DNA of 64,000 bases, taken from contig DASYAU010000130.1 of NCBI GenBank assembly GCA_036501185.1, positions 14,943 through 78,942 of the forward strand, given 5' to 3'. Under the pieces are notes generated by a model. The model was given only the letters and a program-made list of their open reading frames with translations. It was not told the origin of the DNA and did not search any database. Positions 50,599 through 59,343 of this stretch are shown here, piece after piece; position 1 is the first letter of the stretch; each line of letters starts with the position of its first letter. The stretch is from Korobacter sp036501185 (GTDB taxonomy: Bacteria; Acidobacteriota; Terriglobia; Terriglobales; Acidobacteriaceae). Both the position numbers and the translations under genes were made by a program.

Positions 50599-50966
50599 TC
50601 TTCGCCAACCGCCCAGTCAGGATCCTGGGCCCCTTCGCCGCCCTCCGGCCCGTAGAACAACACCCAGGTATAGAAGTCGTCGCTGAATTCTTCGAACCGG
50701 TGGACCTCGCCGGCGGCCGCAAAAAGAAAGTCACCAGTCGCGAACGGTGTTCGCTGCGTGCCGTTCACAAACACGCCGCTTCCGCGAGCCACCACATATA
50801 CCTCATCGCGCGAGTGCGGCTGCTGCGTGTCGCGCCCTCGCGGGGCATAAATCTCCACGCTCAACGATCCGTGGCGGAATAGCTCCGCAAACGGTTTCCC
50901 ATCCTTGGTTGGAAGTTTTGCAACTGCATCGCGCAACGAGAGATACCGCTCACCGGAGTATTCCAT
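50595..50966 (-). CDS. Cupin domain protein
   Basis: A 123-residue small cupin. The two motifs are readable: HSRDEVYVVARGSGVFVNG (cupin motif 1, with DE-V-Y in place of the full H-x-H) and GEVHRFEEFSDDFYTWVLFYGPEGG (motif 2 with H). It begins MEYSGERYLSLRDAVAKLP. Start ATG 50966 is 6 bases after GGTGAG; a TTG at 50987 is an alternative. It probably binds a metal or small molecule. It is convergent with the GT39-like gene and divergent from polA. Confidence 0.85.
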   Translation of the reverse strand: MEYSGERYLSLRDAVAKLPTKDGKPFAELFRHGSLSVEIYAPRGRDTQQPHSRDEVYVVARGSGVFVNGTQRTPFATGDFLFAAAGEVHRFEEFSDDFYTWVLFYGPEGGEGAQDPDWAVGED

Positions 50967-51031
50967 GGCGCACTCACCATACCGCAAGTTGGCCTTTTGC
51001 GCGCGGCAACCGCTTCCGTTAGCATCTTCCT

Positions 51032-53815
51032 GTGCCTGCGAAAAAGAAATCTGCCAGCAGCCCCGCTGCAGCCTCCGCCACTCCCGCTGAGTACAAGGCC
51101 ACCCCTCCCGCCGACGACAAGAAGCTCGGCCGCATCTTCCTCATTGATACGTTCGGCTTCGTTTTCCGCGCCTACCACGCTATGGCGCGGCAGCGCCCCA
51201 TGTCCACGAAGACCGGAATTCCCACCAGCGCCACCTATGTTTTCGTGAACATGCTGAACAAGCTGCGCCAGGACTTCGCGCCCGAATACATTGCCGCCAT
51301 CTTCGAAGGCGGTCCCACGTTCCGCGACATCGAGGCCAAGGAAGTCACCTCCGTCCGCAAGTTCGACATCAAATCGCAATCCTTCCAGGAAATCGCCTAC
51401 GACGGCTACAAGGCCAATCGCGCCGAGATGCCCGAAGACCTCGAGCAGCAGATGCCCTACATCGAGCGATCGCTCAATGCCTATCGTATCCCGATGATCT
51501 CTGCCGAAGGCTTCGAGGCTGACGATGTCATCGGCACGCTCGCGAAGAAAGCCGCCGACGCCGGTTATCCCGTTTATATCGTGTCGAGCGATAAAGACAT
51601 GATGCAGCTCGTCACCGAGCGCGTCTGCATCCTCAATCCTCCGAAAGAGAATCTCATCTGTGATCCGAAAAAGGTCGAAGAGATCCTCGGTGTTCCCCCC
51701 GACAAGGTCATCGACGTGATGGCCCTCCGCGGCGATTCCATCGACAACGTTCCCGGCGCTCCCGGCATTGGCGACAAAGGCTCGGTCCAGCTCATCCAGC
51801 GCTTTGGCAGCGTTGAAGCCGCACTCGATCATGCCGACGAAGTTGAGAGCAAACGTTACCGCGAATCCCTCCAGCAAAATCGCGATGCCGTGCTTTTCAG
51901 CAAACGCATGGTCACTATCCGCACCGATGTCGCCGTTCCATTTGAGCCCGAAACCATGCGGGCACAGGATCCCGACTATGAAGCCTGCAAAGCGCTCTTC
52001 GGCGAGCTCGAATTTACGGGCCTGCTGAAGCAGTTCCTCACGGAGGGGTCCGCTGTCGGCGAAACCGACTACGCCGACGCCAGGTCCGCCGATGAAGTGC
52101 AAGCGCTACTCAAGCACATCAATGCCGACCATCCGCTGGCCGTCGCCTTCACCAGCACCGCGCCCGCCGAAGCCGCTGAACAAGCAGAGCCGGAAGAGGA
52201 TGCGCCGCAGTTGGAGCTTGCCATGGCTGAGCCGCAGCAGCTTCCGCAAGTCGCCTCCATCGCAATTTCCGCGCAAGAGGGAAGTGCGCGCGGCGTGGAT
52301 CTAAAAGGCGACATGGGTGCACTCGTTCGACGGGCCCTGGGCGATCCCACCATTCCCAAGGCCGTACACGACGCCAAAGCCGCGCTGCACGCTGGTTTGC
52401 CGCTCGATTCCGTGGAGCACGACACCATGCTCTACGAATACCTGCTCGATCCCACGTACACCACGTATCGCCTGCCCGACGTCGCTCTCCGCCGCTTGAA
52501 CCTGAAGCTTGCGGGCACGCTGCCCGAGGCGGCCGACATGACACAGCGCCTCGCCACGCGCCTGTACAAGCAGGTGGAAGAAAGCGGCCTGCGCAAGGTC
52601 TATGAAGACATTGATCGCCCGCTCGTCGCCGTGCTCTTCGCCATGGAGCACGCGGGCGTGAAGCTCGATTGCGATGTACTTGCCCAGATGTCGAAGCGTT
52701 TGGAACGCGACGCCGACGCGCTCGCCCGCCGCATCTACGATCTCTGCGGCGTCGAGTTCAACATCAACTCGCCCAAGCAGCTCGGCGACGTCCTCTTCAA
52801 CAAGCTGAACCTGCCCAAGCCCGTGAAATACGGGAAAGGCAAGACCATATCGACAGCCGTCGATGTCCTCGAAGGTCTCGCCACCGAGCACCAAGTGCCA
52901 CGGCTCGTGCTCGAGTACCGCCAGTTCACCAAGCTCAAATCCACCTACGTCGATGCCTTGCCCTCGCTCTGCCACGTTGGCACCGGACGCCTGCACACCA
53001 CTTTCGCCCAGGCTGCGACTTCCACCGGCCGGCTCTCGTCGATCAATCCCAACCTCCAGAACATTCCTATCCGCACCGAGATTGGCCGCGAGATCCGCGC
53101 CGCGTTCGTCGCCGAACCAGGCCACGTCCTGCTCTCCGCCGACTATTCGCAGATCGAACTGCGCCTGCTCGCGCACTTCTCGCAAGACGGCCTTCTCGTG
53201 GACGCTTACAAGAACGATCGCGACATCCACCAACTCACTGCCAGCGAGGTCTTCGGCGTGCCACCCATGATGATCGACGCCGAGCACCGTCGCCGCGCCA
53301 AGGCCGTAAACTTCGGCATCGTCTACGGCATCTCGCCCTTCGGTCTCTCGCAACAGCTCGGTATCGACACCAAGGAAGCGAAGCGCTACATCGATAGCTA
53401 TTTCGAGCGCTACAGCGGCGTCCGCGAATGGATCGACCGCACCCTCGACGAGGCGCGCAAGAACGAGAAGGTCCACACGCTGTTCGGACGCGTCCGCCCC
53501 ATTCCCGACATTCACAGCCGCAACCCGAACCTCCGCGGCTTTGCCGAGCGCACGGCGACCAACACGCCGCTGCAAGGTACCGCCGCCGATCTCATTAAGC
53601 TGGCGATGATCCGCATCCACGAAGATCTCCGCAGGGAAAAACTCAAGACCCGCATGCTGCTGCAAGTCCACGACGAACTCGTCTTCGAAGTGCCAAAGAA
53701 AGAGTTGGACGCGGTACGCGAGCTCGTTCGGGACCGCATGGAAAACGTCCATCCACTCTCGGTTCCACTGAAGGTGGAAGTGGGCGTCGGCCCGAACTGG
53801 CGCGATATGGACTGA
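51032..53815 (+). CDS. polA: DNA polymerase I
   Basis: A 927-residue repair polymerase. A Lys/Ala/Pro N-terminus (about 30 residues) precedes the 5' nuclease domain (IFLIDTFGFVFRAYHAMARQ, GFEADDVIGTLAKKA, VSSDKDMMQLV, GDSIDNVPGAPGIGDKG). The 3'-5' exonuclease region (about 355-560) is degenerate: the DTE of motif I is missing. The polymerase domain is intact: DYSQIELRLLAHFS (near residue 706), RRAKAVNFGIVYGIS and VHDELVFEVP. Start is GTG 51032. Such enzymes lack proofreading. A minus-strand terminator separates it from the BON gene. Confidence 0.96.
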   Translation: MPAKKKSASSPAAASATPAEYKATPPADDKKLGRIFLIDTFGFVFRAYHAMARQRPMSTKTGIPTSATYVFVNMLNKLRQDFAPEYIAAIFEGGPTFRDIEAKEVTSVRKFDIKSQSFQEIAYDGYKANRAEMPEDLEQQMPYIERSLNAYRIPMISAEGFEADDVIGTLAKKAADAGYPVYIVSSDKDMMQLVTERVCILNPPKENLICDPKKVEEILGVPPDKVIDVMALRGDSIDNVPGAPGIGDKGSVQLIQRFGSVEAALDHADEVESKRYRESLQQNRDAVLFSKRMVTIRTDVAVPFEPETMRAQDPDYEACKALFGELEFTGLLKQFLTEGSAVGETDYADARSADEVQALLKHINADHPLAVAFTSTAPAEAAEQAEPEEDAPQLELAMAEPQQLPQVASIAISAQEGSARGVDLKGDMGALVRRALGDPTIPKAVHDAKAALHAGLPLDSVEHDTMLYEYLLDPTYTTYRLPDVALRRLNLKLAGTLPEAADMTQRLATRLYKQVEESGLRKVYEDIDRPLVAVLFAMEHAGVKLDCDVLAQMSKRLERDADALARRIYDLCGVEFNINSPKQLGDVLFNKLNLPKPVKYGKGKTISTAVDVLEGLATEHQVPRLVLEYRQFTKLKSTYVDALPSLCHVGTGRLHTTFAQAATSTGRLSSINPNLQNIPIRTEIGREIRAAFVAEPGHVLLSADYSQIELRLLAHFSQDGLLVDAYKNDRDIHQLTASEVFGVPPMMIDAEHRRRAKAVNFGIVYGISPFGLSQQLGIDTKEAKRYIDSYFERYSGVREWIDRTLDEARKNEKVHTLFGRVRPIPDIHSRNPNLRGFAERTATNTPLQGTAADLIKLAMIRIHEDLRREKLKTRMLLQVHDELVFEVPKKELDAVRELVRDRMENVHPLSVPLKVEVGVGPNWRDMD

Positions 53816-53863
53816 TCGACAGTCATCAATCTCTGCAATCGAAACTCATGTCGTCCGGGCAGT

Positions 53864-53890
53864 AAAAAAGGGCACGCGCTAAGCGTGCCC
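53864..53890 (-). terminator. Intrinsic terminator of the BON gene
   Basis: GGGCACGC (53870-53877) pairs with GCGTGCCC (53883-53890). On the minus strand it is followed by a six-T stretch (53864-53869). On the plus strand no T-run follows, so it is unlikely to serve polA. Confidence 0.85.
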
Positions 53891-53908
53891 ACAAGCAAAA
53901 CGCAAAGT

Positions 53909-54862
53909 CTACCGCGGAGGCGTCTGCGGTTGTGTCTGCTGCTGCGGCGGCGTTCCCGCACTCGAAGGCGTTGTCGTCGCGCCATTGTTGATTGCCGAAT
54001 GCCCGCTGTTCAAATCGCTATTGCCCGCGCCGGTCACTTGCAGGTTGTTGGTCACCTTCCGGTTCTGCGCCTGCGACTGCGCAATCCGTTCCGCGTTCAT
54101 CTTGGCCTTTTCGCTGCCCACCGTTCCGTTTAGCTCGATCGAGTCTCCCAGAACATTCACCGTCACCGTGCTGTCAGTCAGCGACGGATCGTTCTTGATC
54201 GATTTCTCGATCGCTTTCTGCAGCGAGACTACATCGTTATGTGTGCCGCTGGGCTGTGTGCCGCTCTGCGACATGCTGCCCGCTTCCGGCGCAGTGGCCT
54301 GCGGAGCCGAACTCGACGGGTTCGCGGACGTCTGCGAATTTCCCGCGATGCTCCCCGCCGTGTTCTGCGAAGCATTGCCCTGCGCCGCATCTTGCGAACT
54401 CAGGAACTGAGAGGTTGGGCCCGCCGCCGAACTCGATTTCGGCTGGTTTTTCATCTCGTTGCCGTTCACCGTCAGGTGCTCCTTTACTCTGCGCACCCCG
54501 GCAACCGACTTCACTTCATCCTTCGCCTTCTTCTTGTCTGCGCTTGCGTTCACCGTCCCATCGAGCGTCACCGTGCCTTTATCAACGGCCGCCTGCACAT
54601 TGGCAAACGCCGGATCAGAAGCAAGCTTGCTCTTCACCGCCTCCTGAAGATCGCTATCGCTCACCTTTGCAGTGTTGCTGCTCGGTTGTGGACTGGTGCT
54701 CGCGTCGGTGTTGTTCATCGGCGTGCTTTGGTTGTTCGCGTTCTGCATGCCGCTCTGGCCATTCGCGCCGGAGTTGCCACTCGTCGGCTGCTGTGCCTTG
54801 GCGCTCGCATAGGCAAAGATCATGGCGAGGCCCAACACGAGGATCATCGTGGGTTTTTTCAT
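53909..54862 (-). CDS. Exported protein with two BON domains
   Basis: A 317-residue protein with signal peptide (MILVLGLAMIFAYASAKAQQ). Two BON-type domains (about residues 68-133 and 212-280: SDSDLQEAVKSKLASDPAFANVQAAVDKGTVTLDGTV; SLQKAIEKSIKNDPSLTDSTVTVNVLGDSIELNGTV) are separated and flanked by long Ser/Gln/Asn-rich disordered stretches. BON domains bind phospholipid or outer-membrane components (as in OsmY or the DolP type). The role is probably in envelope maintenance. It has its own terminator. Confidence 0.9.
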   Translation of the reverse strand: MKKPTMILVLGLAMIFAYASAKAQQPTSGNSGANGQSGMQNANNQSTPMNNTDASTSPQPSSNTAKVSDSDLQEAVKSKLASDPAFANVQAAVDKGTVTLDGTVNASADKKKAKDEVKSVAGVRRVKEHLTVNGNEMKNQPKSSSAAGPTSQFLSSQDAAQGNASQNTAGSIAGNSQTSANPSSSAPQATAPEAGSMSQSGTQPSGTHNDVVSLQKAIEKSIKNDPSLTDSTVTVNVLGDSIELNGTVGSEKAKMNAERIAQSQAQNRKVTNNLQVTGAGNSDLNSGHSAINNGATTTPSSAGTPPQQQTQPQTPPR

Positions 54863-55055
54863 AGTGCTCTCCCTCTTGTTCGTCCTGCTTACTCACGGCT
54901 GCCGCTGGTGACGAAGAGGCGGGACGGCAGTCGCGTTGCTTCCCTTAACAGATGCACCCCGCATCCGGAGGGAGGTTTCGCCCAATGGGCAAAATGTTAC
55001 AGAACCGTCACCTCCGTAAGTTGATGGGCGGGTAATTGGCCTTTAAACTGGTCTT

Positions 55056-56009
55056 ATGCACGCCCACGTGGGGGACCTCCAGGACCAGAAGACCGCCAAT
55101 GTATTGCGTTTGTCGCTGGTCGTCACGGTGCTATATATCGTGCTGCTGGTGGTGGCTGGAATCCGCTCACACAGCCTCGCGCTTCTCTCCGAGGCAGGGC
55201 ACAACCTCTCAGATTTCCTCGCGCTCCTGCTCACGTGGGTCGCCGTGTACGTCCAATCGCGCCCGCCAAGCGCTACCAAGACGTTTGGTTATCAGCGCGC
55301 TGGAGTCCTGGCCGCGTTCGTAAACGCCGCCTCACTCGTGCTGATCGCCTTCCTGATCTTCTACGAGGCCGCTCATCGCCTCTACGCTCCATCGAATGTA
55401 GATCCCAAAACCATGATGTGGGTGGCTGCCTGCGGCGTCGTCATGAACGGCCTCATCGCGCTCATGCTGCTGCGCGCGCACAAAGACCTCAACATCCGCA
55501 GCGCCTTCCTCCACGAACTGGGCGACACTCTTTCCACCTCGGCGGTCATCGTCGGAGGCTGGGTCATCCTGGTCACCAAGCAGACGTGGGTGGATCCCGC
55601 CCTCTCGTTCGGCATCGGCGCGCTCGTGCTCTGGTCGTCGTTCGGGATCATTCGCGAGAGTCTCAACATACTTTTGGAAGGCACGCCGCGCGGCATCAGC
55701 CCAGCCAAGATCGTCGAGACGGTGACGCAAGTGGACGGCGTAATCGACGTTCACGACCTCCACGTCTGGAGCCTTGGAAGCGAGACCCACGCACTCTCCT
55801 GCCACATCCGCATCGCCGACCTTCGTGCCTCGGAGAGCGAGTCGATCCTCAAAGCTGTGAATGAACGCCTGGCGTACGACTTCCACATCCACCACACCAC
55901 GATCCAGTTTGAGCACGAAGTCTGCGAAGTCGCGCACGGCTGCGTCATCCCCGTGAGCCATGCCCACGATCACGAGCATGAACATGAGCACGGCCACGAG
56001 CACGCGTAA
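55056..56009 (+). CDS. Cation diffusion facilitator (CzcD-like zinc exporter)
   Basis: A 317-residue membrane transporter of the CDF family. Six helices carry the zinc site: SEAGHNLSDFLALLLT (H and D in TM2) and FLHELGDTLSTSAVIVG (H and D in TM5). The cytoplasmic C-terminal domain (about 220-300) has VIDVHDLHVWSLGSETHALSCHI. The end HAHDHEHEHEHGHEHA is His-rich and probably binds zinc. It exports Zn2+, Co2+ or Cd2+ by proton exchange. Its stop directly abuts the stop of the ligase gene (convergent). Confidence 0.95.
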   Translation: MHAHVGDLQDQKTANVLRLSLVVTVLYIVLLVVAGIRSHSLALLSEAGHNLSDFLALLLTWVAVYVQSRPPSATKTFGYQRAGVLAAFVNAASLVLIAFLIFYEAAHRLYAPSNVDPKTMMWVAACGVVMNGLIALMLLRAHKDLNIRSAFLHELGDTLSTSAVIVGGWVILVTKQTWVDPALSFGIGALVLWSSFGIIRESLNILLEGTPRGISPAKIVETVTQVDGVIDVHDLHVWSLGSETHALSCHIRIADLRASESESILKAVNERLAYDFHIHHTTIQFEHEVCEVAHGCVIPVSHAHDHEHEHEHGHEHA

Positions 56010-57710
56010 TCATCCCGCCCTTTTTCTCTGATGGAATTGTGATTGGTAGATCTCTCCTGCGCGCGCCAGCGTGTCAATCTCGCTCACCGGCTTGTCCTCG
56101 CGAATGCGCAAAATCCGCGGAAATCGCAGCGCAAACCCACTGTTGTGGCGGTCTGACTTCATTACCGCATTGAATGCCACTTCAAGCACAATCTGCGGTT
56201 CCACCTCGCGGACAAATCCGTGGTCAACGATGGTGTGCTCCGTGAACCACTTCGTCAGCTCGCCGATCTCGACGTCGGTCAGCCCGGAATAGGCTTTCCC
56301 AATGTTCAGCAACTGCTCGCCATCTCTCACCGCGAACGTGTAATCGCTGAGCACGCCCGCGCGCTTTCCATGACCGAATTCCGCCGCGGTCACCACCACG
56401 TCCAATGTTGCCAGCTCTCTCTTCAACTTCAACCACGATTTCCCGCGACGCCCCACGGCGTAGGTCGAGTTCACATCTTTGATCATCAGCCCTTCATTGC
56501 CACGTTCCTGCGCGGATTCGAACAACCGGTCGAGGTCTCCGGCGGAATCGGCTCGTGCCTGTGGCGCCCGCAGCACTCGCTGCTCCGCCACCACCTCGGC
56601 AAACAACAGGGAAGTTTGCCCATGCTGCTCCGGGTTCGCCAGTCGAGGCGCCGCTTCAAGGAAGATCTCGTCCAGCAGCGCCGCCCGTTCGTGCAGCGGA
56701 CGATCGATCGTCAACTCCCCGCCCGCGTAGAGCACGTCAAACGCAACGTAGCTCACCGGCACATCGCGTTGCATGGCCGCCGAGACGGTCTTCCGCCCCA
56801 GCCGCTTTTGCAACTCGTTGAAGGCCAGCGCCTGCCCCTCGCGCCACGCCAGGATCTCGCCATCGAGGATCACCTCGCGCCCAATCGCCGCCAGCCATGG
56901 CACAAGCTCCGGGAACGACTCTGTAATGTCGTCCAGCGTTCGCGAGAAAATCCGCACTTTACTTCCCGATACATGCACTTGCGCGCGAATGCCGTCGTAC
57001 TTGTCTTCCACAATCGCGTGTTCGAATTCCGCGAACGCCTCTTCGGCAGTTTCAGCCGGCGTGGCCAGCATGAAGCCAATTGGGTGGAAAAGCCGCATGT
57101 GGGCTTTGTTGAGCTTGTCGCTGGCAGCCAACACGAGCGTCTCGCCAATGTCGCCCACCAACATGTTGGCGCGCCGGACCTCGCCAATTTCGCGCCCGTA
57201 CGCCTTCGCGATCGCCTCTTCCACTTGGCTCTCTTTCAGCCCAATCCTCAGCTCTCCCGTGATGATCTTCACCAGGTACTTGGCTTCCAGCGCGGTGGCA
57301 CGCGCAAACAGCGCCATCGTCAGCCGCGACTTCGGTCCCGCGCCGCTCGCCCCGGCGATCTGGTCGAACGTCCACTCCACCTCGCGCAACGTCAGCGTGC
57401 TCTCCGGCGGAGCACTCGCTCTCAGGATGTCGAAGCTTGCGTTTCCAAGGTCGCCGTGACGCCGGTAGGCTGCCGTCAGTCGCGCCTCGTTCGCGCCGGA
57501 AAGATCGGCAATCACGCGCCACAGGATAGCGCCGCCGACTTGCAGGGTCTTTTCTTCGTAGGCAGGGAATGCTCTTCCGGAAAGAAACAACGCCGACAGC
57601 GCGGCTTCCGGCACCGTTCGCGACTGAAAGTAGTTCGCGACGATAGCGACCTTTTCGGTCTTTTTGGTGGTGGCGGAGACCGCCTCACAGGTTTCGGCAA
57701 GTAGCCGCAT
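56010..57710 (-). CDS. ATP-dependent DNA ligase (archaeal/LigB type)
   Basis: A 566-residue ligase. An N-terminal DNA-binding domain (about residues 1-210) precedes the nucleotidyl-transferase core, whose motif I is EDKYDGIRAQVH (lysine K237). Motifs IV-like DGEILAWREGQ and LMIKDVNSTYAVGRRGKSWLKLK follow. A C-terminal OB-fold runs to about residue 566. It uses ATP rather than the NAD+ of LigA and probably works in repair. Starts at ATG 57710 (MRLLAETCEAVS); a GTG at 57737 would add 9 residues. Abuts czcD-like stop. Confidence 0.92.
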   Translation of the reverse strand: MRLLAETCEAVSATTKKTEKVAIVANYFQSRTVPEAALSALFLSGRAFPAYEEKTLQVGGAILWRVIADLSGANEARLTAAYRRHGDLGNASFDILRASAPPESTLTLREVEWTFDQIAGASGAGPKSRLTMALFARATALEAKYLVKIITGELRIGLKESQVEEAIAKAYGREIGEVRRANMLVGDIGETLVLAASDKLNKAHMRLFHPIGFMLATPAETAEEAFAEFEHAIVEDKYDGIRAQVHVSGSKVRIFSRTLDDITESFPELVPWLAAIGREVILDGEILAWREGQALAFNELQKRLGRKTVSAAMQRDVPVSYVAFDVLYAGGELTIDRPLHERAALLDEIFLEAAPRLANPEQHGQTSLLFAEVVAEQRVLRAPQARADSAGDLDRLFESAQERGNEGLMIKDVNSTYAVGRRGKSWLKLKRELATLDVVVTAAEFGHGKRAGVLSDYTFAVRDGEQLLNIGKAYSGLTDVEIGELTKWFTEHTIVDHGFVREVEPQIVLEVAFNAVMKSDRHNSGFALRFPRILRIREDKPVSEIDTLARAGEIYQSQFHQRKRAG

Positions 57711-57763
57711 GGTGCGTTGGATGCCGCTTCGTGACACCCGATTCTACCCGCACCGCTGATGGC

Positions 57764-58180
57764 TTAATCCGCCGCGAGCGCCAGTTCTTCCTCAACCGGG
57801 CTCGCCATGTGTCGATCCACCGCCGCAAATGCCAACACCGTGAGCTGTTCGAACAACGACGCCGGCACCTCGCGGTTCAGACGCTCCCGCAATTGCAGCC
57901 CTTCACACGCGTAACGCAAAATTTGGGTTGTGCGTTCCACCCGGGCGACTTGAATCTCTTCTGAATCCTGTACCTGCGCGTTGGCAAAGTCGATGTAGGT
58001 TCGCAGCACTTGCCGCAAGTGATCGACGGACAATTTCACTTTGCGCAATGCCCTTACGTCGGGTTCGCCTAGCCGCTCGTCGAGATCGTCGACTTCAGCG
58101 CCTGCTAAAAGAGTGATTTCATTTTGAATGCGTCTAAGATTTTCGGAAATACGGGTGATATGAAGTGGAGCGGAGCCCAT
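57764..58180 (-). CDS. Hypothetical helical protein
   Basis: A 138-residue soluble, all-helical protein: ITRISENLRRIQNEITLLAGAEVDDLDERLGEPDVRALRKVKLSVDHLRQVLRTYIDF and onward. I do not recognise the family. The pattern resembles short helical-bundle proteins that regulate by protein binding. It ends 53 bases before the ligase start and may share its transcript. Probably real, given the regular codon use and an ATG with a reasonable context. Function unknown. Confidence 0.6.
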   Translation of the reverse strand: MGSAPLHITRISENLRRIQNEITLLAGAEVDDLDERLGEPDVRALRKVKLSVDHLRQVLRTYIDFANAQVQDSEEIQVARVERTTQILRYACEGLQLRERLNREVPASLFEQLTVLAFAAVDRHMASPVEEELALAAD

Positions 58181-58288
58181 GGGTGGTGGCCTAGCAGTTC
58201 GAGAATAGTACAGCCAACCTCCTAGGCTATAGCTCGGGGCTATGGAGGGCTATGACCCTGAGGGGGACTTCATCCCAACAGTGTGCAA

Positions 58289-58318
58289 TTGACGCATCAG
58301 TTACTAAGCCCCTATGCT
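58289..58318 (+). promoter_or_regulatory. Promoter of the DUF1385 gene
   Basis: TTGACG (58289-58294), 18-bp spacer, TATGCT (58313-58318). The expected start of transcription coincides with the GTG at 58324, so the mRNA would be leaderless. Confidence 0.65.
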
Positions 58319-58323
58319 GAATT

Positions 58324-59343
58324 GTGCGCCGTCTCCTGGCGCTGGGGCGTCTAACCTACATGCGTTTTTGGCGACACTGGTTCCGGTTCATGACGGCGGT
58401 ACAACTGCTTCCCGCTTTGGAAGGCGGCGAGGAAACTCTCGTCGGCGGCCAGGCCGTGCTTGAGGGCGTCATGATGCGCTCTCCCCACGCCTTCAGCATC
58501 GCCGTGCGCAACCCGCAAAAACAGGTCGTCCATCACACCGAACCCATCGAGCGCCTCAGCGAAAAGCATAAGTGGATGGGCTGGCCCTTCGTCCGCGGCC
58601 TCATGACGCTCGGCCAGGCAATGGCCCTCGGATTCAAAGCCCTGCGCTTTTCCGCGAACATCGCCCTGGCAGAAGAAGGCGCAGAAGAGAAAAAGCTCGA
58701 GAGCAGTGGCTGGGTAATGGCCATCAACATCGTGATCTCGCTCGGCTTCTTCATCTTCATGTATAAGTTCCTGCCGCTCATGGGCGCGCGCGAACTCAAG
58801 CACGTCAACCCGCTTTTCGGACACCAGTTGGCCTTTAACCTCGCCGACGGCTTCATCCGCATTGCCATCTTCCTGCTCTTCATCTGGGCCACTTCGCTGA
58901 TGAAGGACCTGCACCGTGTCTACGAATACCACGGCGCCGAGCACAAAACCGTCTTCGCCTTCGAGAACCACGATCCGCTGACAAACCCGGAAGTGCAGAA
59001 GTACTCCACCTATCACCCGCGCTGCGGCACGTCGTTTCTCATGACGGTGATGCTCATCAGCATGGTGGTTTACCTCTTCATCCCCGTGAGCTGGCCGCTT
59101 TGGGGACGCTTCGCCATGCGCGTGGCTCTGTTGCCGGTCATCGCCGGCACCTCCTACGAGATCATCCGCTTCGCCGCCAAGCGCAAAAACGTGCTCTTCA
59201 CCCTGCTCACCCTCCCCGGCCTCTGGCTGCAGCGCATCACCACCCAGCCGCCCGACGATAGCCAGGTCGAATGCGCCATCAGCGCCCTAGACCAGGCCAT
59301 GGAGCTAGAAAAGCAACGCGGCGGCGAACTAATCATCGCCTAG
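58324..59343 (+). CDS. DUF1385 domain membrane protein
   Basis: A 339-residue protein of the YqhQ/DUF1385 type. GGQAVLEGVMMRSPHAFSIAVRNPQ is the family opening, with a short helical N-terminus before it. Membrane segments lie at about 130-150, 185-205 and 235-275, and a conserved soluble motif RVYEYHGAEHKTVFAFE (with H and E as possible metal ligands) sits between them, followed by YHPRCGTSFLMTVMLIS. DUF1385 genes commonly sit just before prfA, as here. The role is not established. Promoter with leaderless start is predicted. Confidence 0.9.
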   Translation: MRRLLALGRLTYMRFWRHWFRFMTAVQLLPALEGGEETLVGGQAVLEGVMMRSPHAFSIAVRNPQKQVVHHTEPIERLSEKHKWMGWPFVRGLMTLGQAMALGFKALRFSANIALAEEGAEEKKLESSGWVMAINIVISLGFFIFMYKFLPLMGARELKHVNPLFGHQLAFNLADGFIRIAIFLLFIWATSLMKDLHRVYEYHGAEHKTVFAFENHDPLTNPEVQKYSTYHPRCGTSFLMTVMLISMVVYLFIPVSWPLWGRFAMRVALLPVIAGTSYEIIRFAAKRKNVLFTLLTLPGLWLQRITTQPPDDSQVECAISALDQAMELEKQRGGELIIA

